64,000 nt of DNA from Hydromonas duriensis. Its GTDB lineage: Bacteria > Pseudomonadota > Gammaproteobacteria > Burkholderiales > Burkholderiaceae. The stretch covers positions 28,451 through 92,450 of the forward strand of contig NZ_SNZE01000010.1 in the NCBI RefSeq assembly GCF_004363775.1, read 5' to 3'. The notes beneath the pieces are model-generated. The model was not told the origin of the DNA and made no database searches. It was given only the letters and a program-made list of their open reading frames with translations. Both the position numbers and the translations under genes were made by a program. Position 1 is the first letter of the stretch; each line of letters starts with the position of its first letter. Shown here piece after piece: positions 1-10,433 of the stretch.

Positions 1-605
<605 letters not shown>

Positions 606-625
606 CATCACCTAATTCATGCCCT

Positions 626-656
626 AAAAACGAACCGCATCAGCGGCCGTTTTTTA
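626..656. terminator. Hairpin between the convergent pgm and araC-type genes
   Basis: AAAACG and CGC on the left pair with GCG and CGTTTT on the right around an ATCA loop, with a small internal mismatch, followed by a T run. The A/T arms make it usable from both strands. It lies just after the pgm stop and reaches the end of the minus-strand regulator. Confidence 0.55.
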
Positions 657-1622
657 TTTATTGGCTTGACCCGCAAGCTGCTTAGGCGATTCGCCAAAAT
701 ATCGTTTGAACTCTCGGCTGAATTGCGATGCGCTTTCATAGCCTACAGCTTGTGCAATTTGATTGATGGCCAACGACTGTTGTTTAATTAACGTTTGGGC
801 TTTGTTTAGACGTATTTTTTTTAAATATTGCATGGGCGTATCGGCCATATAGTTTTTAAAAACGCGATTAAAATGACTTGGACTCATGGCAACCAGCTCT
901 GCCAAATCAGACACGCTGATGTCTTGAGCAAAATGCTCATTCACATGTTCGACCACCCGATGAAGCTGATTAAACTGGCTGTTGTGATGCACCCATGATT
1001 GTAAAAAATCGTCTCCAAACGAACAAATAAAAGCATAGAGCAACTCGCGCAAATGGGTCTGCCCAAACAAAGAACAAGCGACCGCATCGGATAATATCCT
1101 TAATAATGCCCATAGTTGTTCGCGTATAAGGCCGTTCATGGGATAACACGCCAAGCCTTCCGTTTTGGCTTGATTTTCAAGAGCCTGATGCGGGGCGGTG
1201 TTGCTATTTTTTTGAATATCATGAATGAGCTCTGCAACCATCGTTCGCTCAAGTTCAATGGTCATGCCAAATAACACATCGCTCTCTTGATAATCCGTGA
1301 CGCACTGCACAGGATAGTAAGAGGTCAACACTAAAAAATGATTCGTATCGTAACGAAAATGACGCAAACCCAATTCACCCGTTTTAGCCCCTAAAAATAA
1401 GAACACAATCCGAGGGCTATAGATGGATGACTCCTTTAACGGCTTTAACTGTTGGGGTGGGCGAGAATGAAGAAATAAACTGACGCCATTGAGTCCCGTC
1501 TGTCTAAGGCCTTCAGTTTCATGCGAGTTTAACGACAATTGCTTGTACAGTTGTTGCGCGAGGTGGGTGATGTTTAATGAGTCCATGCGGGTATTAAGCA
1601 TTAAAAAAGTGTATTTTGTCAA
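654..1622 (-). CDS. AraC-family transcriptional regulator
   Basis: Predicted cytoplasmic DNA-binding regulator of up to 322 residues. The C-terminal ~100 residues hold two helix-turn-helix motifs of the AraC/XylS type: ISVSDLAELVAMSPSHFNRV and, further on, INQIAQAVGYESASQFSREF. The N-terminal ~190 residues resemble the AraC_N cupin-like ligand domain (for example FLFLGAKTGELGLRHF and TSYYPVQC). The ORF begins at 1622, but internal Met codons at 1601 and 1586 are also plausible; MDSLNITHLAQQL at 1586 looks like a natural N-terminus. It is divergent from the DJ-1/PfpI-ABM gene across about 115 bases, and regulators of this type often control the divergent neighbour. That target is inference, as is the ligand. 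Confidence 0.85.
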   Translation of the reverse strand: MTKYTFLMLNTRMDSLNITHLAQQLYKQLSLNSHETEGLRQTGLNGVSLFLHSRPPQQLKPLKESSIYSPRIVFLFLGAKTGELGLRHFRYDTNHFLVLTSYYPVQCVTDYQESDVLFGMTIELERTMVAELIHDIQKNSNTAPHQALENQAKTEGLACYPMNGLIREQLWALLRILSDAVACSLFGQTHLRELLYAFICSFGDDFLQSWVHHNSQFNQLHRVVEHVNEHFAQDISVSDLAELVAMSPSHFNRVFKNYMADTPMQYLKKIRLNKAQTLIKQQSLAINQIAQAVGYESASQFSREFKRYFGESPKQLAGQANK

Positions 1623-1737
1623 ATATAAACCTATTTTTTGATTGTTTTAGGCAAGAAGTTGATTTTTTTATGTATTGAGTTGGTGGCGGACAAAGCCTAT
1701 GATGCTATTCTTTAATCGTCTAACTAAGGATAATCGA

Positions 1738-2727
1738 ATGAAAAAAATCTTATTTGTACTGACCAGCCACGAAGATTTAGGCAATACAGGTCTTAAAACA
1801 GGTTTCTGGTCAGAAGAATTGGCCGCGCCTTATTACAACCTTTTGGATAAAGGTTTTGAAATTACATTGGCCTCTCCTAAAGGCGGGCAGCCACCACTCG
1901 ACCCAAAGAGCAATGAACCGAGCTTTCAAACCGAGGCCACGCGCCGCATGGATGCGGACAATGAACTTTTAGCCAAGTTAAAAACAACCCTGCCGCTGAG
2001 CAATGTTCGTCCAGAAGAGTTTGACGCTGTGTTTTATCCAGGTGGTCACGGTCCATTATGGGATTTAGCCAACGACACAACCTCCATGCAATTGATTGCT
2101 CAGTTTTATGAATCAAACAAGCCCGTTGCGTTTGTCTGCCACGCGCCCGCTGCGTTGAAGCATGTCAAATTATCAAACGGTGATTATTTGGTTAAAGGTA
2201 AAAAAGTCACAGGCTTTACGAATACAGAAGAAGATGCCGTTCAACTGACTGATGTGGTGCCCTTTTTAGTCGAAGACATGCTCAAAGCAAATGGAGGCAT
2301 TTTTAGCAAAGTCGAGGATTGGGTGCCTTATGCTGTGGTCGATGGGTTGTTGATTACAGGGCAAAACCCCGCTTCATCGGATTTGGTGGCGGGTGAGCTT
2401 TATAAGGCTCTGACAAACACGCCTGAAACGGATGCCGCTTTTTATGTCACAGGTCGATTCAAGGTGAAAAGTGACAAATTGGCTGAAGCAATTGCGCTGA
2501 TGAAGTCACTCACTGAAGCGACCAACGCTAAGGAAGAGGGTTGTTTAGAGTATTACTACCTCCAAAGCGCAACAAATTCGTATGAGTTTTCGTCGATTGA
2601 AATTTGGAAAAATGAAACCGAAGAGGTCAAACACTGGCAAACCGAGCACGTGCAACATGCTTTAAGTAAACTGCCTGAACTTTTAGAAGGTCAGCCCGAT
2701 ATCGTTAAGTGGCATGCTGTTCGTTAA
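1738..2727 (+). CDS. DJ-1/PfpI-type protein fused to a C-terminal ABM (antibiotic biosynthesis monooxygenase-like) domain
   Basis: A 329-residue, probably cytoplasmic protein. Residues ~1-228 are a class I glutamine-amidotransferase-like fold of the Hsp31/PfpI kind, with FYPGGHGPLWDL and a nucleophile elbow FVCHAPAAL whose Cys is residue 134. Members of this superfamily act as glyoxalases, chaperones or proteases. Residues ~231-329 (FYVTGRFKVKSDKLAEAI, then KEEGCLEYYYLQS and IEIWKNETE) look like an ABM dimeric alpha-beta barrel, seen in small quinol or heme monooxygenases. The start at 1738 is chosen because AAGGAT lies just upstream and MKKILFVLTS is the usual DJ-1 N-terminus; the frame extends to 1675 without homology. 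Divergent from the AraC-type gene. A role in detoxifying reactive carbonyls or quinones is inference. Confidence 0.85.
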   Translation: MKKILFVLTSHEDLGNTGLKTGFWSEELAAPYYNLLDKGFEITLASPKGGQPPLDPKSNEPSFQTEATRRMDADNELLAKLKTTLPLSNVRPEEFDAVFYPGGHGPLWDLANDTTSMQLIAQFYESNKPVAFVCHAPAALKHVKLSNGDYLVKGKKVTGFTNTEEDAVQLTDVVPFLVEDMLKANGGIFSKVEDWVPYAVVDGLLITGQNPASSDLVAGELYKALTNTPETDAAFYVTGRFKVKSDKLAEAIALMKSLTEATNAKEEGCLEYYYLQSATNSYEFSSIEIWKNETEEVKHWQTEHVQHALSKLPELLEGQPDIVKWHAVR

Positions 2728-2747
2728 TGTACAAAAAATGTATAGGT

Positions 2748-2778
2748 AAAAAAGAGCCGCATAAGCGGCTCTTTTTTG
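2748..2778. terminator. Strong intrinsic terminator, bidirectional
   Basis: A 13-base arm AAAAAAGAGCCGC pairs perfectly with GCGGCTCTTTTTT around an ATAA loop. It follows the DJ-1/ABM gene by about 20 bases and, read on the minus strand, lies about 70 bases beyond gatB, so it can end both transcripts. Confidence 0.9.
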
Positions 2779-2848
2779 TATTACGTCACAAAGTCAATAA
2801 TCCATCATTCAAGCTGGGTAGCAGGTTGATTTTGATGTCCTGCGTTCA

Positions 2849-4315
2849 TTAACTTTTGAGTTTGGCCAATAACAACTCATTGACTTGCGCTGGGTTGGCT
2901 TTGCCTTTAGAGGCTTTCATGATTTGCCCCACAAGGAAGCCAAAGCCTTTTTCTTTACCCGCACGGTACTCTTCAACCACTTGGGCATTGTTGTTCATCA
3001 CTTCGGTGATGATGGCTTCAATCGCACCCACATCTGACACTTGCTTTAAGCCGCGTGTGTCGATGATGGACTCTATCTGCGCCTCGCCCTTGTCGCTGTG
3101 TTCGCCTGCCCAAACGGCGGCAAAAACCTCTTTTGCCAATTTGTTGGACAGGGTGTTGTCTTGAATCTTCGCCAGCAGTTGCGCCAAGCGTGGCGCCGAC
3201 ACAGGACTGTTGCCCAAGTCAATTTCCTCTTTGTTCAAAGCGGCGGCCAAGTCACTCATCATCCAGTTGGCCACCATTTTTGCATCGGGTTGCGTCATTG
3301 CGCCGACGGCTGTTTCAAAATAGATGGCGTGCGTTTTTGAAGCCGACACTTGTTCGGCGTCGTATTCAGATAAGCCATATTGCGACACAAAGCGTGTTTG
3401 CAGTGCGGCTGGTAATTCGGGCATGGCGTCGCGCACACGTTCACGCCAAGCGTCAGAAATCACCAAGGGTGCAAGGTCTGGGTCTGGAAAGTAGCGGTAG
3501 TCGTGTGCATCTTCTTTGGTGCGCATGACGCGCGTGCTGCCGCTGTTTGGGTCGAATAAAACCGTGGCTTGTTTAATCACGCCCCCATCTTCGATGATGC
3601 GAATTTGTTCGTTGATTTCGTAGTTGATGGCGTCTTCGAGAAATTTAAAGCTGTTCAAATTTTTAATTTCACGGCGCGTCCCAAATTCTTTTTGACCGAC
3701 GGGGCGGACGGACACGTTGGCATCGCAACGGAACGAACCTTCTTGCATATTGCCATCGCATATCCCGAGCCACATGACGAGATTGTGCAGTGTTTTGGCG
3801 TAAGCAACCGCTTCTTTTGCGCTGTAAATACATGGTTCAGTGACGATTTCGAGCAAGGGCGTGCCCGCGCGGTTTAAATCAATCCCGCTTTCATTGTCGA
3901 ACAGCTCGTGATTCGATTTACCCGCATCCTCTTCGAGGTGGGCGCGTGTGAGTTGCACCGTTTTTTTGTAGGCTTTGTCTTTTTCGCCGACATTAAAGCT
4001 CAGTGTGCCACCGATGACCACGGGCAGTTCAAATTGACTGATTTGATAGCCTTTGGGTAAGTCAGGGTAAAAATAATTTTTACGAGCAAAAATCGACACA
4101 GGTGCGACTTCTGCACCGATGGCTAATCCAAATGCGATGGCTTTTTCAACCGCCGATTTGTTCAACACGGGCAACACGCCTGGCAATGCCAAATCGACAG
4201 GGCAGGATTGTGTATTCGGTGCTGCACCGTACGTGGTTGATGCACCAGAAAAAATTTTGGACTCAGTGGATAGTTGTGCGTGGGTTTCTAACCCAATAAT
4301 GACTTCCCAGCTCAT
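2849..4315 (-). CDS. gatB: Aspartyl/glutamyl-tRNA(Asn/Gln) amidotransferase subunit B
   Basis: GatB is the tRNA-binding kinase subunit of the GatCAB complex, which turns Glu-tRNA(Gln) and/or Asp-tRNA(Asn) into the correctly charged forms in organisms lacking GlnRS or AsnRS. At 488 residues it has normal length. Diagnostic stretches are [20 protein letters not shown] at the N-terminus, [15 protein letters not shown], and [20 protein letters not shown] in the cradle domain, followed by the C-terminal GatB/YqeY helical region ([17 protein letters not shown]). An AAGGTGAG ribosome-binding site precedes the ATG. It is the last gene of the minus-strand unit gatC-gatA-lipoprotein-lipoprotein-gatB, 20 bases after the second lipoprotein gene. 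GatA and GatB are more usually adjacent. Confidence 0.97.
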   Translation of the reverse strand: MSWEVIIGLETHAQLSTESKIFSGASTTYGAAPNTQSCPVDLALPGVLPVLNKSAVEKAIAFGLAIGAEVAPVSIFARKNYFYPDLPKGYQISQFELPVVIGGTLSFNVGEKDKAYKKTVQLTRAHLEEDAGKSNHELFDNESGIDLNRAGTPLLEIVTEPCIYSAKEAVAYAKTLHNLVMWLGICDGNMQEGSFRCDANVSVRPVGQKEFGTRREIKNLNSFKFLEDAINYEINEQIRIIEDGGVIKQATVLFDPNSGSTRVMRTKEDAHDYRYFPDPDLAPLVISDAWRERVRDAMPELPAALQTRFVSQYGLSEYDAEQVSASKTHAIYFETAVGAMTQPDAKMVANWMMSDLAAALNKEEIDLGNSPVSAPRLAQLLAKIQDNTLSNKLAKEVFAAVWAGEHSDKGEAQIESIIDTRGLKQVSDVGAIEAIITEVMNNNAQVVEEYRAGKEKGFGFLVGQIMKASKGKANPAQVNELLLAKLKS

Positions 4316-4335
4316 GTGCTCACCTTTAAAAATCG

Positions 4336-4818
4336 TTATTTTGCTTTGCAGTTGCCCGTTTGAGGGTCAAGTAGTACGGGTAAAATTTTATCGTTGACGC
4401 GGCATAGCTTGCGGCAAGAGTAAGAGGCCACCGTGATGTGGTGGTCATCTTGCCATACGTACAGATGGCAATTTTTGTCCTTTTTCGATTGCAAGTCGGC
4501 GGTGGGGCTGCTGGATACTTGCGTGAAATCTTTTAGTTGAAAACGGCATGAACCGCTGCGAGGATTGGCGGTCCAATCCAATGCACTGACGACATTGTCT
4601 TTGACCGCAATGCTGATTTTATCGCGATAACCATCGGTCTCGTCGCGTTGCTGGCAATTGCCTTGAATGGTCACAGGCCCCGTATTTTTTTTAGGAATCG
4701 GCGGTTTTTCTGGTGACGTTGGCGTTGTACCTGTCGTGCTGGGCGTGTTTTGACACGCAGCTAAAGTCAACGCGCTGATGAAGGCAAACGCGGCAATGCG
4801 TAATGGTTTTAAAGGCAT
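4336..4818 (-). CDS. Putative lipoprotein, paralogue of the next gene upstream, inside the gat operon
   Basis: Unrecognised 160-residue protein. The N-terminus is a lipoprotein signal with lipobox LAAC at residues ~18-21 ([13 protein letters not shown]), followed by a Thr/Ser/Pro-rich linker to about residue 50 and then a compact domain. The domain shares a clear pattern with the adjacent upstream gene: [53 protein letters not shown] and [10 protein letters not shown]. Its cysteines line up with those of the paralogue (before the GYRD segment, in SCRF, in CHLYVW, in the SC/LC pair and near the C-terminus), which suggests conserved disulfides in the periplasm. It lies 24 bases after its paralogue and 20 before gatB, so it is almost surely co-transcribed with the amidotransferase genes. 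The function is unknown to me. Confidence 0.85.
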   Translation of the reverse strand: MPLKPLRIAAFAFISALTLAACQNTPSTTGTTPTSPEKPPIPKKNTGPVTIQGNCQQRDETDGYRDKISIAVKDNVVSALDWTANPRSGSCRFQLKDFTQVSSSPTADLQSKKDKNCHLYVWQDDHHITVASYSCRKLCRVNDKILPVLLDPQTGNCKAK

Positions 4819-4842
4819 GATGTTCCTGTTGTTGTGTATGAA

Positions 4843-5289
4843 TTATCTCGGTTTGCAGCCGCCCGTTTGTGAGTCAAGCAAAACGGGCAACAGTTGGTCG
4901 CTGGCGGGGCAGCTGCTTTGGCAGCCATTCGCCGCGACGGTGATATGGTCTCGGTCTTGCCATACCAGTACGTGACAACGGCGGTCTGTTTTTGATTGCA
5001 AGTCTGCCGTGGGGCGAGTGGCAATTTGTGTGAAATCATTGAGCTGGAATCGGCAGGTGCCTTGTTTGGGGCTGGCGGTCCAGTCCAGTGCTTGCACGGT
5101 GTTATTTTTGACACTGATTTTGATTTGGTCTCGGTAACCCGCTTCGTCGGTTTGGCTACAGTAACCATCAATATTGACGGGGCGTGATATTTTGTGGCTG
5201 GCTTTGGAAAGTACATTGACCGCTTGGCAACCGCCCAGTACAAGCGCGGTAACGACTAACAAGATATAGCGACATTGAGCCCACATCAT
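4843..5289 (-). CDS. Putative lipoprotein, first of a tandem paralogous pair inside the gat operon
   Basis: Unrecognised 148-residue protein with lipobox LGGC near residue 20 (YILLVVTALVLGGC). The mature part carries the same domain as the following gene: [53 protein letters not shown] and LPVLLDSQTGGCK. It lacks the Pro/Thr-rich linker of its paralogue. AAGGAG four bases before the first ATG supports the start at 5289, with a second ATG right behind it. It begins 12 bases after the gatA stop, so translation is probably linked to gatA. The pair arose by tandem duplication; nothing in the sequence ties them to tRNA amidation, and extracytoplasmic location argues against a direct role. The function is unknown. 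Confidence 0.85.
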   Translation of the reverse strand: MMWAQCRYILLVVTALVLGGCQAVNVLSKASHKISRPVNIDGYCSQTDEAGYRDQIKISVKNNTVQALDWTASPKQGTCRFQLNDFTQIATRPTADLQSKTDRRCHVLVWQDRDHITVAANGCQSSCPASDQLLPVLLDSQTGGCKPR

Positions 5290-5301
5290 GATTCTCCTTG
5301 T

Positions 5302-6789
5302 TTATCCTGCCAAAGCAGGTTTGTGCTGATGCCAATCCGTGTGTTGTTGGAACGCATGTGCCAGTTGCAACAAACGGGCTTCATCAAAATAATTGCCAAT
5401 GATTTGTAAACCAATCGGCAAGCCTTGACCATCAAAGCCACAAGGCACGCTCATGCCTGGTAGCCCCGCTAAATTAAGAGATAAAGTGTAAATGTCTGCC
5501 AAATACATCTGCACAGGGTCGCTGGTTTTGTCGCCCAAAGCCCATGCGGTCGTTGGAGCGACAGGCCCCATGATGACGTCGCATTGTGCCAAGGCGTTTT
5601 GATAGTCTTGCGCAATCATGCGGCGTAACCGTTGAGCTTGTAAATAATACGCATCGTAATAGCCATGAGAGAGCACGTATGTCCCGATTAAAATGCGGCG
5701 TTGCACTTCCCAGCCGAAGCCTTCTGCACGGGTTTTGCGATACATGTCTTCTAAGTCGGTGTAGGTCGTGGCGCGATGGCCGTAGCGCACCCCATCAAAA
5801 CGCGATAAATTGCTTGATGCCTCTGCAGGTGCAATCACGTAATACGTGGGAATAGACAACTCAGTTTTTGGCAGGTTCACATCAACCACCACAGCACCGA
5901 GCTTCACAAATTGCTCAATTGCGGTTAATGTCGCGGCTTTTACTTCGGCATCCAAACCTTCGCCATAAAATTCCGCAGGCACACCAATTTTTAAACCTTT
6001 AAGCGGTTGTGATTCAGTCGCATCAGGGCTGAACGGTTGATTCAATAAACGCGAGAAGTTCTCATCGTCACGTTCAATAGAAGTCGAGTCTTTCGCATCA
6101 AAGCCCGCCATTTCAGTGAGTAAAAGTGCGCAATCTTCAGCCGTCCGCGCCATGGGGCCGCCTTGGTCAAGGGATGAGCCGTAAGCAATCATGCCGTAAC
6201 GTGACACACGACCATAAGTCGGCTTGATGCCCGTGATGCCCGTGAATGACGCGGGTTGGCGAATTGAACCGCCTGTGTCCGTGCCTGTTGCGCCCAAGCA
6301 TAGACCCGCTGCGACCGCAGTCGCCGAACCGCCTGAAGAACCGCCAGGTACCATTTTGGTGTTCCAAGGGTTTTTCACCGCACCGTAAAAAGAATTTTCG
6401 TTCGATGAGCCCATGGCGAATTCGTCCATATTGGCTTTGCCTACGCACACCGCACCCGCCGCCCCCAGTTTGGCAATCGCAGTTGCGGTGAAAGGACTTT
6501 TATAGCCCGTCAAGATTTTTGAGCCTGCCGTGGTGATGAAATCCGTGGTGACAAACACGTCTTTGTGCGCCAAGGGAATGCCCGCCAACGCGCCCGCTTG
6601 CCCGCTTTGTAATGCGGCATCAGCAGCGGCTGCTTGCGCCAATGTGGCGGATTCATCAACCGTGATGAATGCGTTTAAATCGGCGTGGGCGTGAATGCGT
6701 TTAAGAAAGTGTTGAGCCACTTCAGTGGCAGTAACCTCTTTGTTGTGTAGTTGCTGACGCAATTGTGCAATAGATAAGGTGTGAAGCAT
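5302..6789 (-). CDS. gatA: Aspartyl/glutamyl-tRNA(Asn/Gln) amidotransferase subunit A
   Basis: GatA is the glutaminase subunit that releases ammonia from glutamine for the GatB active site. The amidase-signature catalytic triad is visible as Lys76 (PLAHKDVFV), Ser151 ([14 protein letters not shown]) and Ser175 ([11 protein letters not shown]), matching the usual K79/S154/S178 spacing. The start at 6789 gives 495 residues and the expected N-terminus [14 protein letters not shown]; the frame continues upstream to 6903 but that extension has no family similarity and would fill the gap to gatC. Second gene of the gat operon, about 116 bases after gatC and 12 before the first lipoprotein gene. Confidence 0.96.
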   Translation of the reverse strand: MLHTLSIAQLRQQLHNKEVTATEVAQHFLKRIHAHADLNAFITVDESATLAQAAAADAALQSGQAGALAGIPLAHKDVFVTTDFITTAGSKILTGYKSPFTATAIAKLGAAGAVCVGKANMDEFAMGSSNENSFYGAVKNPWNTKMVPGGSSGGSATAVAAGLCLGATGTDTGGSIRQPASFTGITGIKPTYGRVSRYGMIAYGSSLDQGGPMARTAEDCALLLTEMAGFDAKDSTSIERDDENFSRLLNQPFSPDATESQPLKGLKIGVPAEFYGEGLDAEVKAATLTAIEQFVKLGAVVVDVNLPKTELSIPTYYVIAPAEASSNLSRFDGVRYGHRATTYTDLEDMYRKTRAEGFGWEVQRRILIGTYVLSHGYYDAYYLQAQRLRRMIAQDYQNALAQCDVIMGPVAPTTAWALGDKTSDPVQMYLADIYTLSLNLAGLPGMSVPCGFDGQGLPIGLQIIGNYFDEARLLQLAHAFQQHTDWHQHKPALAG

Positions 6790-6905
6790 GGGATGCCTAA
6801 AAGAAATGAACAATAAATCGACCGTCGGTGGAGTACATTGAATTGTGCTTTGAATCGTTACCGCCACAAGCGATAGTTGGCGGTTTGATTCAATTGAGCT
6901 CAAGG

Positions 6906-7205
6906 CTACTCGATGACTTTGGGTACGAGGAATAAACCATCGGATTTTTGCGGCGCGTTCGCCATGTTGGCATCGCGATGATTGTCTTCGGTCACCTTAT
7001 CCTCGCGCAGGCGTTGCGAGACTTCTTGAATCATTGAAATCGGATGATTCAGTGGCGCAACACCCGTGGTGTCAACCGAACCCATGTGGTCAATGAGTTT
7101 GAAAATATTGTCCAAGTGAGTCAGTGTTTGTGCTTCTTCGGATGCGTTTAATTCAAGCTGTGCCAGCCGTGCGACTTTGCGCACATCGTCAAGAGTGAGA
7201 GCCAT
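6906..7205 (-). CDS. gatC: Aspartyl/glutamyl-tRNA(Asn/Gln) amidotransferase subunit C
   Basis: Small 99-residue subunit that clamps GatA and GatB together. Typical features are the N-terminus [17 protein letters not shown], the central [10 protein letters not shown] and the C-terminal FLVPKVIE. It is the first gene of the minus-strand gat unit; the promoter must lie in the ~140 bases before the carbonic anhydrase gene, where I see no convincing hexamer pair. Confidence 0.95.
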   Translation of the reverse strand: MALTLDDVRKVARLAQLELNASEEAQTLTHLDNIFKLIDHMGSVDTTGVAPLNHPISMIQEVSQRLREDKVTEDNHRDANMANAPQKSDGLFLVPKVIE

Positions 7206-7347
7206 AGATATGAACCCATAATGTGTGAAAAAATAGATGGGAATTGTACCGTAAATACCACCTTTGAATTGTTAAAAGCGAGGTTTAAGACGCACAAAGC
7301 GATGTTGTTTAAGTGTTCTGTCTAAGCAGATGGCTTAAGTGCCTTGA

Positions 7348-8034
7348 TTAAGTGCTTTGGCTCATGCGCGTCATCACGGCTTCGTACTGAGCCACCAATT
7401 CATCAATGGATGATACTTCCAACCCTAGGTTGTGCAACAAACCATCGTGCAGGTTGTAAATCCAGCTGTGTACCGAAATGTTTTGTTCACGCGTCCACGC
7501 GTCTTGCACAACCGTACTGTGGCACGCATTCACCACTTGGTCAATGACGTTCAATTCGCACAAGCGGTTTAACTTCAATTGTTCATCGTCAACTTGCGTC
7601 AATAGTGCATTGTATTTGATTCGAATGTCGTGAATGTGTCGCAGCCAGTTGTCTGCCAAGCCAACCCTTTGGTTATTGAGTACGCTTTGGACGCCGCCAC
7701 AGCCGTAATGCCCGCAGACAATCATGTGTTTAACTTTCAACATGTCAACCGCAAACTGCATGGCAGATAGGCAGTTTAAATCGCTGTGAACAATCAAATT
7801 GGCCACATTGCGATGCACAAACACTTGTCCAGGCAATAAGCCAATCAATTCATTTGCGGGGACGCGAGAATCGGCGCAACCAATCCACATGTATTCAGGT
7901 GTTTGTTGGAAAGCCAATGCTTCAAAAAACAGTGGGTCGCGTGCACGCGTGTTTTCAGACCACACGCGATTATTGTCGAGCAAATGCTTAAGTGCAGTTT
8001 TGGGCGACTCTGGCGTGTAAACTTCATGTGTCAT
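7348..8034 (-). CDS. can: Beta-class carbonic anhydrase
   Basis: Zinc enzyme hydrating carbon dioxide to bicarbonate for cytoplasmic carboxylations. Zinc ligands are seen as Cys53 ([10 protein letters not shown], with the Asp55-Arg57 dyad), His109 and Cys112 (CGHYGCGG). The length of 228 residues is normal for the beta class. Its ATG overlaps the stop of the upstream HerA-type ATPase gene by four bases (ATGA), so the two are translationally coupled. The symbol can (rather than cynT) is by similarity only. Confidence 0.93.
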   Translation of the reverse strand: MTHEVYTPESPKTALKHLLDNNRVWSENTRARDPLFFEALAFQQTPEYMWIGCADSRVPANELIGLLPGQVFVHRNVANLIVHSDLNCLSAMQFAVDMLKVKHMIVCGHYGCGGVQSVLNNQRVGLADNWLRHIHDIRIKYNALLTQVDDEQLKLNRLCELNVIDQVVNACHSTVVQDAWTREQNISVHSWIYNLHDGLLHNLGLEVSSIDELVAQYEAVMTRMSQST

Positions 8035-9527
8035 CGTTTTTTACCCCCACCAAAAAGACTACCCAATACGCCGCGCACCAGCTCCCGACCAATGCTGCTG
8101 CCGACGCTGCGCATGGTGCTTTTTGCAAAGGCTTCCAGTGCGCTGTCGCTACGCGATGATTTTTTTGAACTGCCAAACATGTCGCCAATCGAATCCAATA
8201 AACCGCCGCTTTCTTCTGCTTTTTTAGCATCTGCGTGCTCGACTTGCGCCGCTTGCGTGCGCACCTGCAGTTTTTCGTAAGCCGATTCAGAGTCAACCGT
8301 CTGTTCGTATACGCCAGCCACAATTGAGCCGCTCATCAATGCTGCTCGCTCGGCTTCGGTGGCGGGGCCAAGACGTGAAGCCGGAGGCAACACAAAAACT
8401 CGTTGCGTGATGTTTGGGCGACCTTTTTCATCCAATGTTGAGACCAAGGCTTCGCCCACACCAAGCTCTGTAATGGCGGTTTGGATGTCTAAATCAGGAT
8501 TGGCGCGCATTGTTGTCGCGGCAATTTGTACGGCTTTTTGGTCGCGTGGTGTAAATGCGCGTAAGGCATGCTGGATACGGTTGCCGAGTTGACCCAAAAC
8601 AGTATCAGGAATGTCAATGGGGTTTTGCGTGACAAAATAGACACCAACGCCTTTTGAGCGAATCAAGCGCACCACTTGTTCAATTTTTTCGAGCAAGACT
8701 TTCGGCGCATCATTGAACAATAAATGAGCCTCGTCAAAGAAAAAGGCAAATTTAGGTTTATCCACATCGCCCACTTCAGGCAAAGTTTCAAACAATTCGG
8801 ACAGCATCCAAAGTAAAAACGCACCGTATACACGTGGTGAATTCATTAATTTGTCAGCCGCGAGGATGTTGACCACGCCTTTACCGCCAACGGTTTGCAT
8901 CATATCGGCGATGTTGAGCATCGGTTCACCGAAAAACTGGCCAGCCCCTTGCTCTTCAATCGCTAGCAAGCCGCGTTGTACAGCACCAATGGAAGCCGCT
9001 GAAACGTTGCCGTATGTTGTGGTGAATGTTTTTGCGTTTTCGCCGACATAACTTAACATCGCACGCAAGTCTTTTAAGTCGAGCAATAACATGCCGTTGT
9101 CATCGGCGATGCGGAATACCATGTTCAACACGCCTGTTTGCGTGTCGTTCAAATCCAGCATGCGAGCGAGTAACAAAGGCCCCATGTCTGAAATGGTGGC
9201 GCGAACAGGATGGCCTTTTTCGCCGAACACATCCCACAAAGTGGTGGGTGCGCCTTGATAATCGGGTTCAGGCAAACCCAGTTCTTTGAGTCGGGCAATG
9301 ACCTTATCATTGCCGCCGCCCGCTTGGCTGATGCCCGTCAAGTCGCCTTTAACATCCGCCATAAATACAGGAATGCCTAAATCAACAAAGTGTTGAGCCA
9401 ATGCTTGCAAGCTGACGGTTTTACCCGTGCCCGTTGCGCCAGTGATGAGGCCGTGGCGGTTGCCCATCGCGGGTAAGAAATAGACATCCGAGCTTGTGGA
9501 TTTGCCAATTAAAATGGGCTCAGCCAT
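8031..9527 (-). CDS. HerA-like/DUF853 family ATPase (YjgR-type)
   Basis: A P-loop ATPase of the HerA/FtsK superfamily, about 498 residues. Walker A is GATGTGKT near residue 31 and the Walker B region reads [12 protein letters not shown]. The sensor-like stretch [20 protein letters not shown] is typical of DUF853. The C-terminus is a low-complexity Ser/Lys/Gly-rich tail ([16 protein letters not shown] then [10 protein letters not shown]). The frame opens at a GTG at 9536, but an AAGGAG eight bases before the ATG at 9527 makes that the likelier start. The biological role of this family is not established. Coupled to the carbonic anhydrase gene by a four-base overlap. Confidence 0.88.
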   Translation of the reverse strand: MAEPILIGKSTSSDVYFLPAMGNRHGLITGATGTGKTVSLQALAQHFVDLGIPVFMADVKGDLTGISQAGGGNDKVIARLKELGLPEPDYQGAPTTLWDVFGEKGHPVRATISDMGPLLLARMLDLNDTQTGVLNMVFRIADDNGMLLLDLKDLRAMLSYVGENAKTFTTTYGNVSAASIGAVQRGLLAIEEQGAGQFFGEPMLNIADMMQTVGGKGVVNILAADKLMNSPRVYGAFLLWMLSELFETLPEVGDVDKPKFAFFFDEAHLLFNDAPKVLLEKIEQVVRLIRSKGVGVYFVTQNPIDIPDTVLGQLGNRIQHALRAFTPRDQKAVQIAATTMRANPDLDIQTAITELGVGEALVSTLDEKGRPNITQRVFVLPPASRLGPATEAERAALMSGSIVAGVYEQTVDSESAYEKLQVRTQAAQVEHADAKKAEESGGLLDSIGDMFGSSKKSSRSDSALEAFAKSTMRSVGSSIGRELVRGVLGSLFGGGKKR

Positions 9528-9646
9528 GAAGGACACTCCTTGAATGCAGGCTGGTTTTAAGACCAGCGCGTGTGTTAAAATGTGCGCCGATTATAAACTA
9601 AAGCAGCCTGACGACGACAGGCTCTTGATATTTTTGAAGGACGGAC

Positions 9647-10378
9647 ATGGCTGGACATAGCAAATGGGCGAATATTAAGCACAAGAAGGCTGCTGCGGAT
9701 GCCAAACGCGGTAAAGTGTGGACGCGTTTGATTAAAGAGTTGCAAGTGGCGGCTAAAACAGGCGGCGGCGATGTGAGCGCCAACCCGCGTTTACGCCTCG
9801 CCATCGATAAGGCCAAAGGCGCAAACATGCCGAATGACAACATCAACCGAGCCATTGCCCGCGGCGCTGGAGCGGATGAGGGCGATAATTACGAAGAGTT
9901 GCGTTATGAAGGTTATGGCATCGGTGGTGCGGCCATTATCATTGACTGCATGACTGACAACCGCACACGAACCGTGGCCGAGGTGCGTCATGCGCTGTCT
10001 AAACATGGCGGCAATTTAGGTACCGATGGTTCGGTCGCGTTTATGTTTAAGCACTGCGGTCAATTTTTGTTTGCCCCCGATGTGTCGGAAGACAGCATCA
10101 TGTCGGTCGCCTTGGATGCGGGCGCACAAGATGTCATCACGGATGATGAAGGAGTGACCGAAGTGTTGTGTGATCCTATTGATTTTGAACAGCTCAAGGC
10201 TGCTTTTGAAGCCGCAGGTTTGGTCGCTGAAGAGGCGGACATCACGATGCGCGCCGAGAATGACATTGAGTTGTCTGGCGATGATGCCATCAAAATGCAA
10301 AAAATCATTGATATGTTGGAAGATTTGGATGATGTGCAAGAGGTGTATACCAATGCCATTATGGATGTGGATGCCTAA
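9647..10378 (+). CDS. yebC: YebC/PmpR-family protein
   Basis: A 243-residue cytoplasmic protein of the YebC/TACO1 family. The N-terminus [20 protein letters not shown] is diagnostic, followed by [14 protein letters not shown] and the acidic C-terminal domain ending in [13 protein letters not shown]. Family members have been described as transcriptional regulators and as factors that relieve ribosome stalling at proline stretches. A small hairpin (AGCCTG/CAGGCT) lies in the leader at 9607-9625. It diverges from the HerA-type gene and is followed after 55 bases by a FabG-like reductase. Confidence 0.95.
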   Translation: MAGHSKWANIKHKKAAADAKRGKVWTRLIKELQVAAKTGGGDVSANPRLRLAIDKAKGANMPNDNINRAIARGAGADEGDNYEELRYEGYGIGGAAIIIDCMTDNRTRTVAEVRHALSKHGGNLGTDGSVAFMFKHCGQFLFAPDVSEDSIMSVALDAGAQDVITDDEGVTEVLCDPIDFEQLKAAFEAAGLVAEEADITMRAENDIELSGDDAIKMQKIIDMLEDLDDVQEVYTNAIMDVDA

Positions 10379-10433
10379 ATACGGGTTGAGCACTGAGACC
10401 TGTCTTCTTTTTTAATGCTTTAAAGGAAAAATC

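Noticed and set aside
2856..4397. Several plus-strand open frames overlapping gatB
   Set aside because: They lie opposite a well-conserved gene and have no ribosome-binding sites or recognisable protein features.
9607..9625. Small hairpin in the yebC leader (AGCCTG/CAGGCT) considered as a riboswitch or attenuator
   Set aside because: Only six base pairs, no T run, and no similarity to a known leader element.
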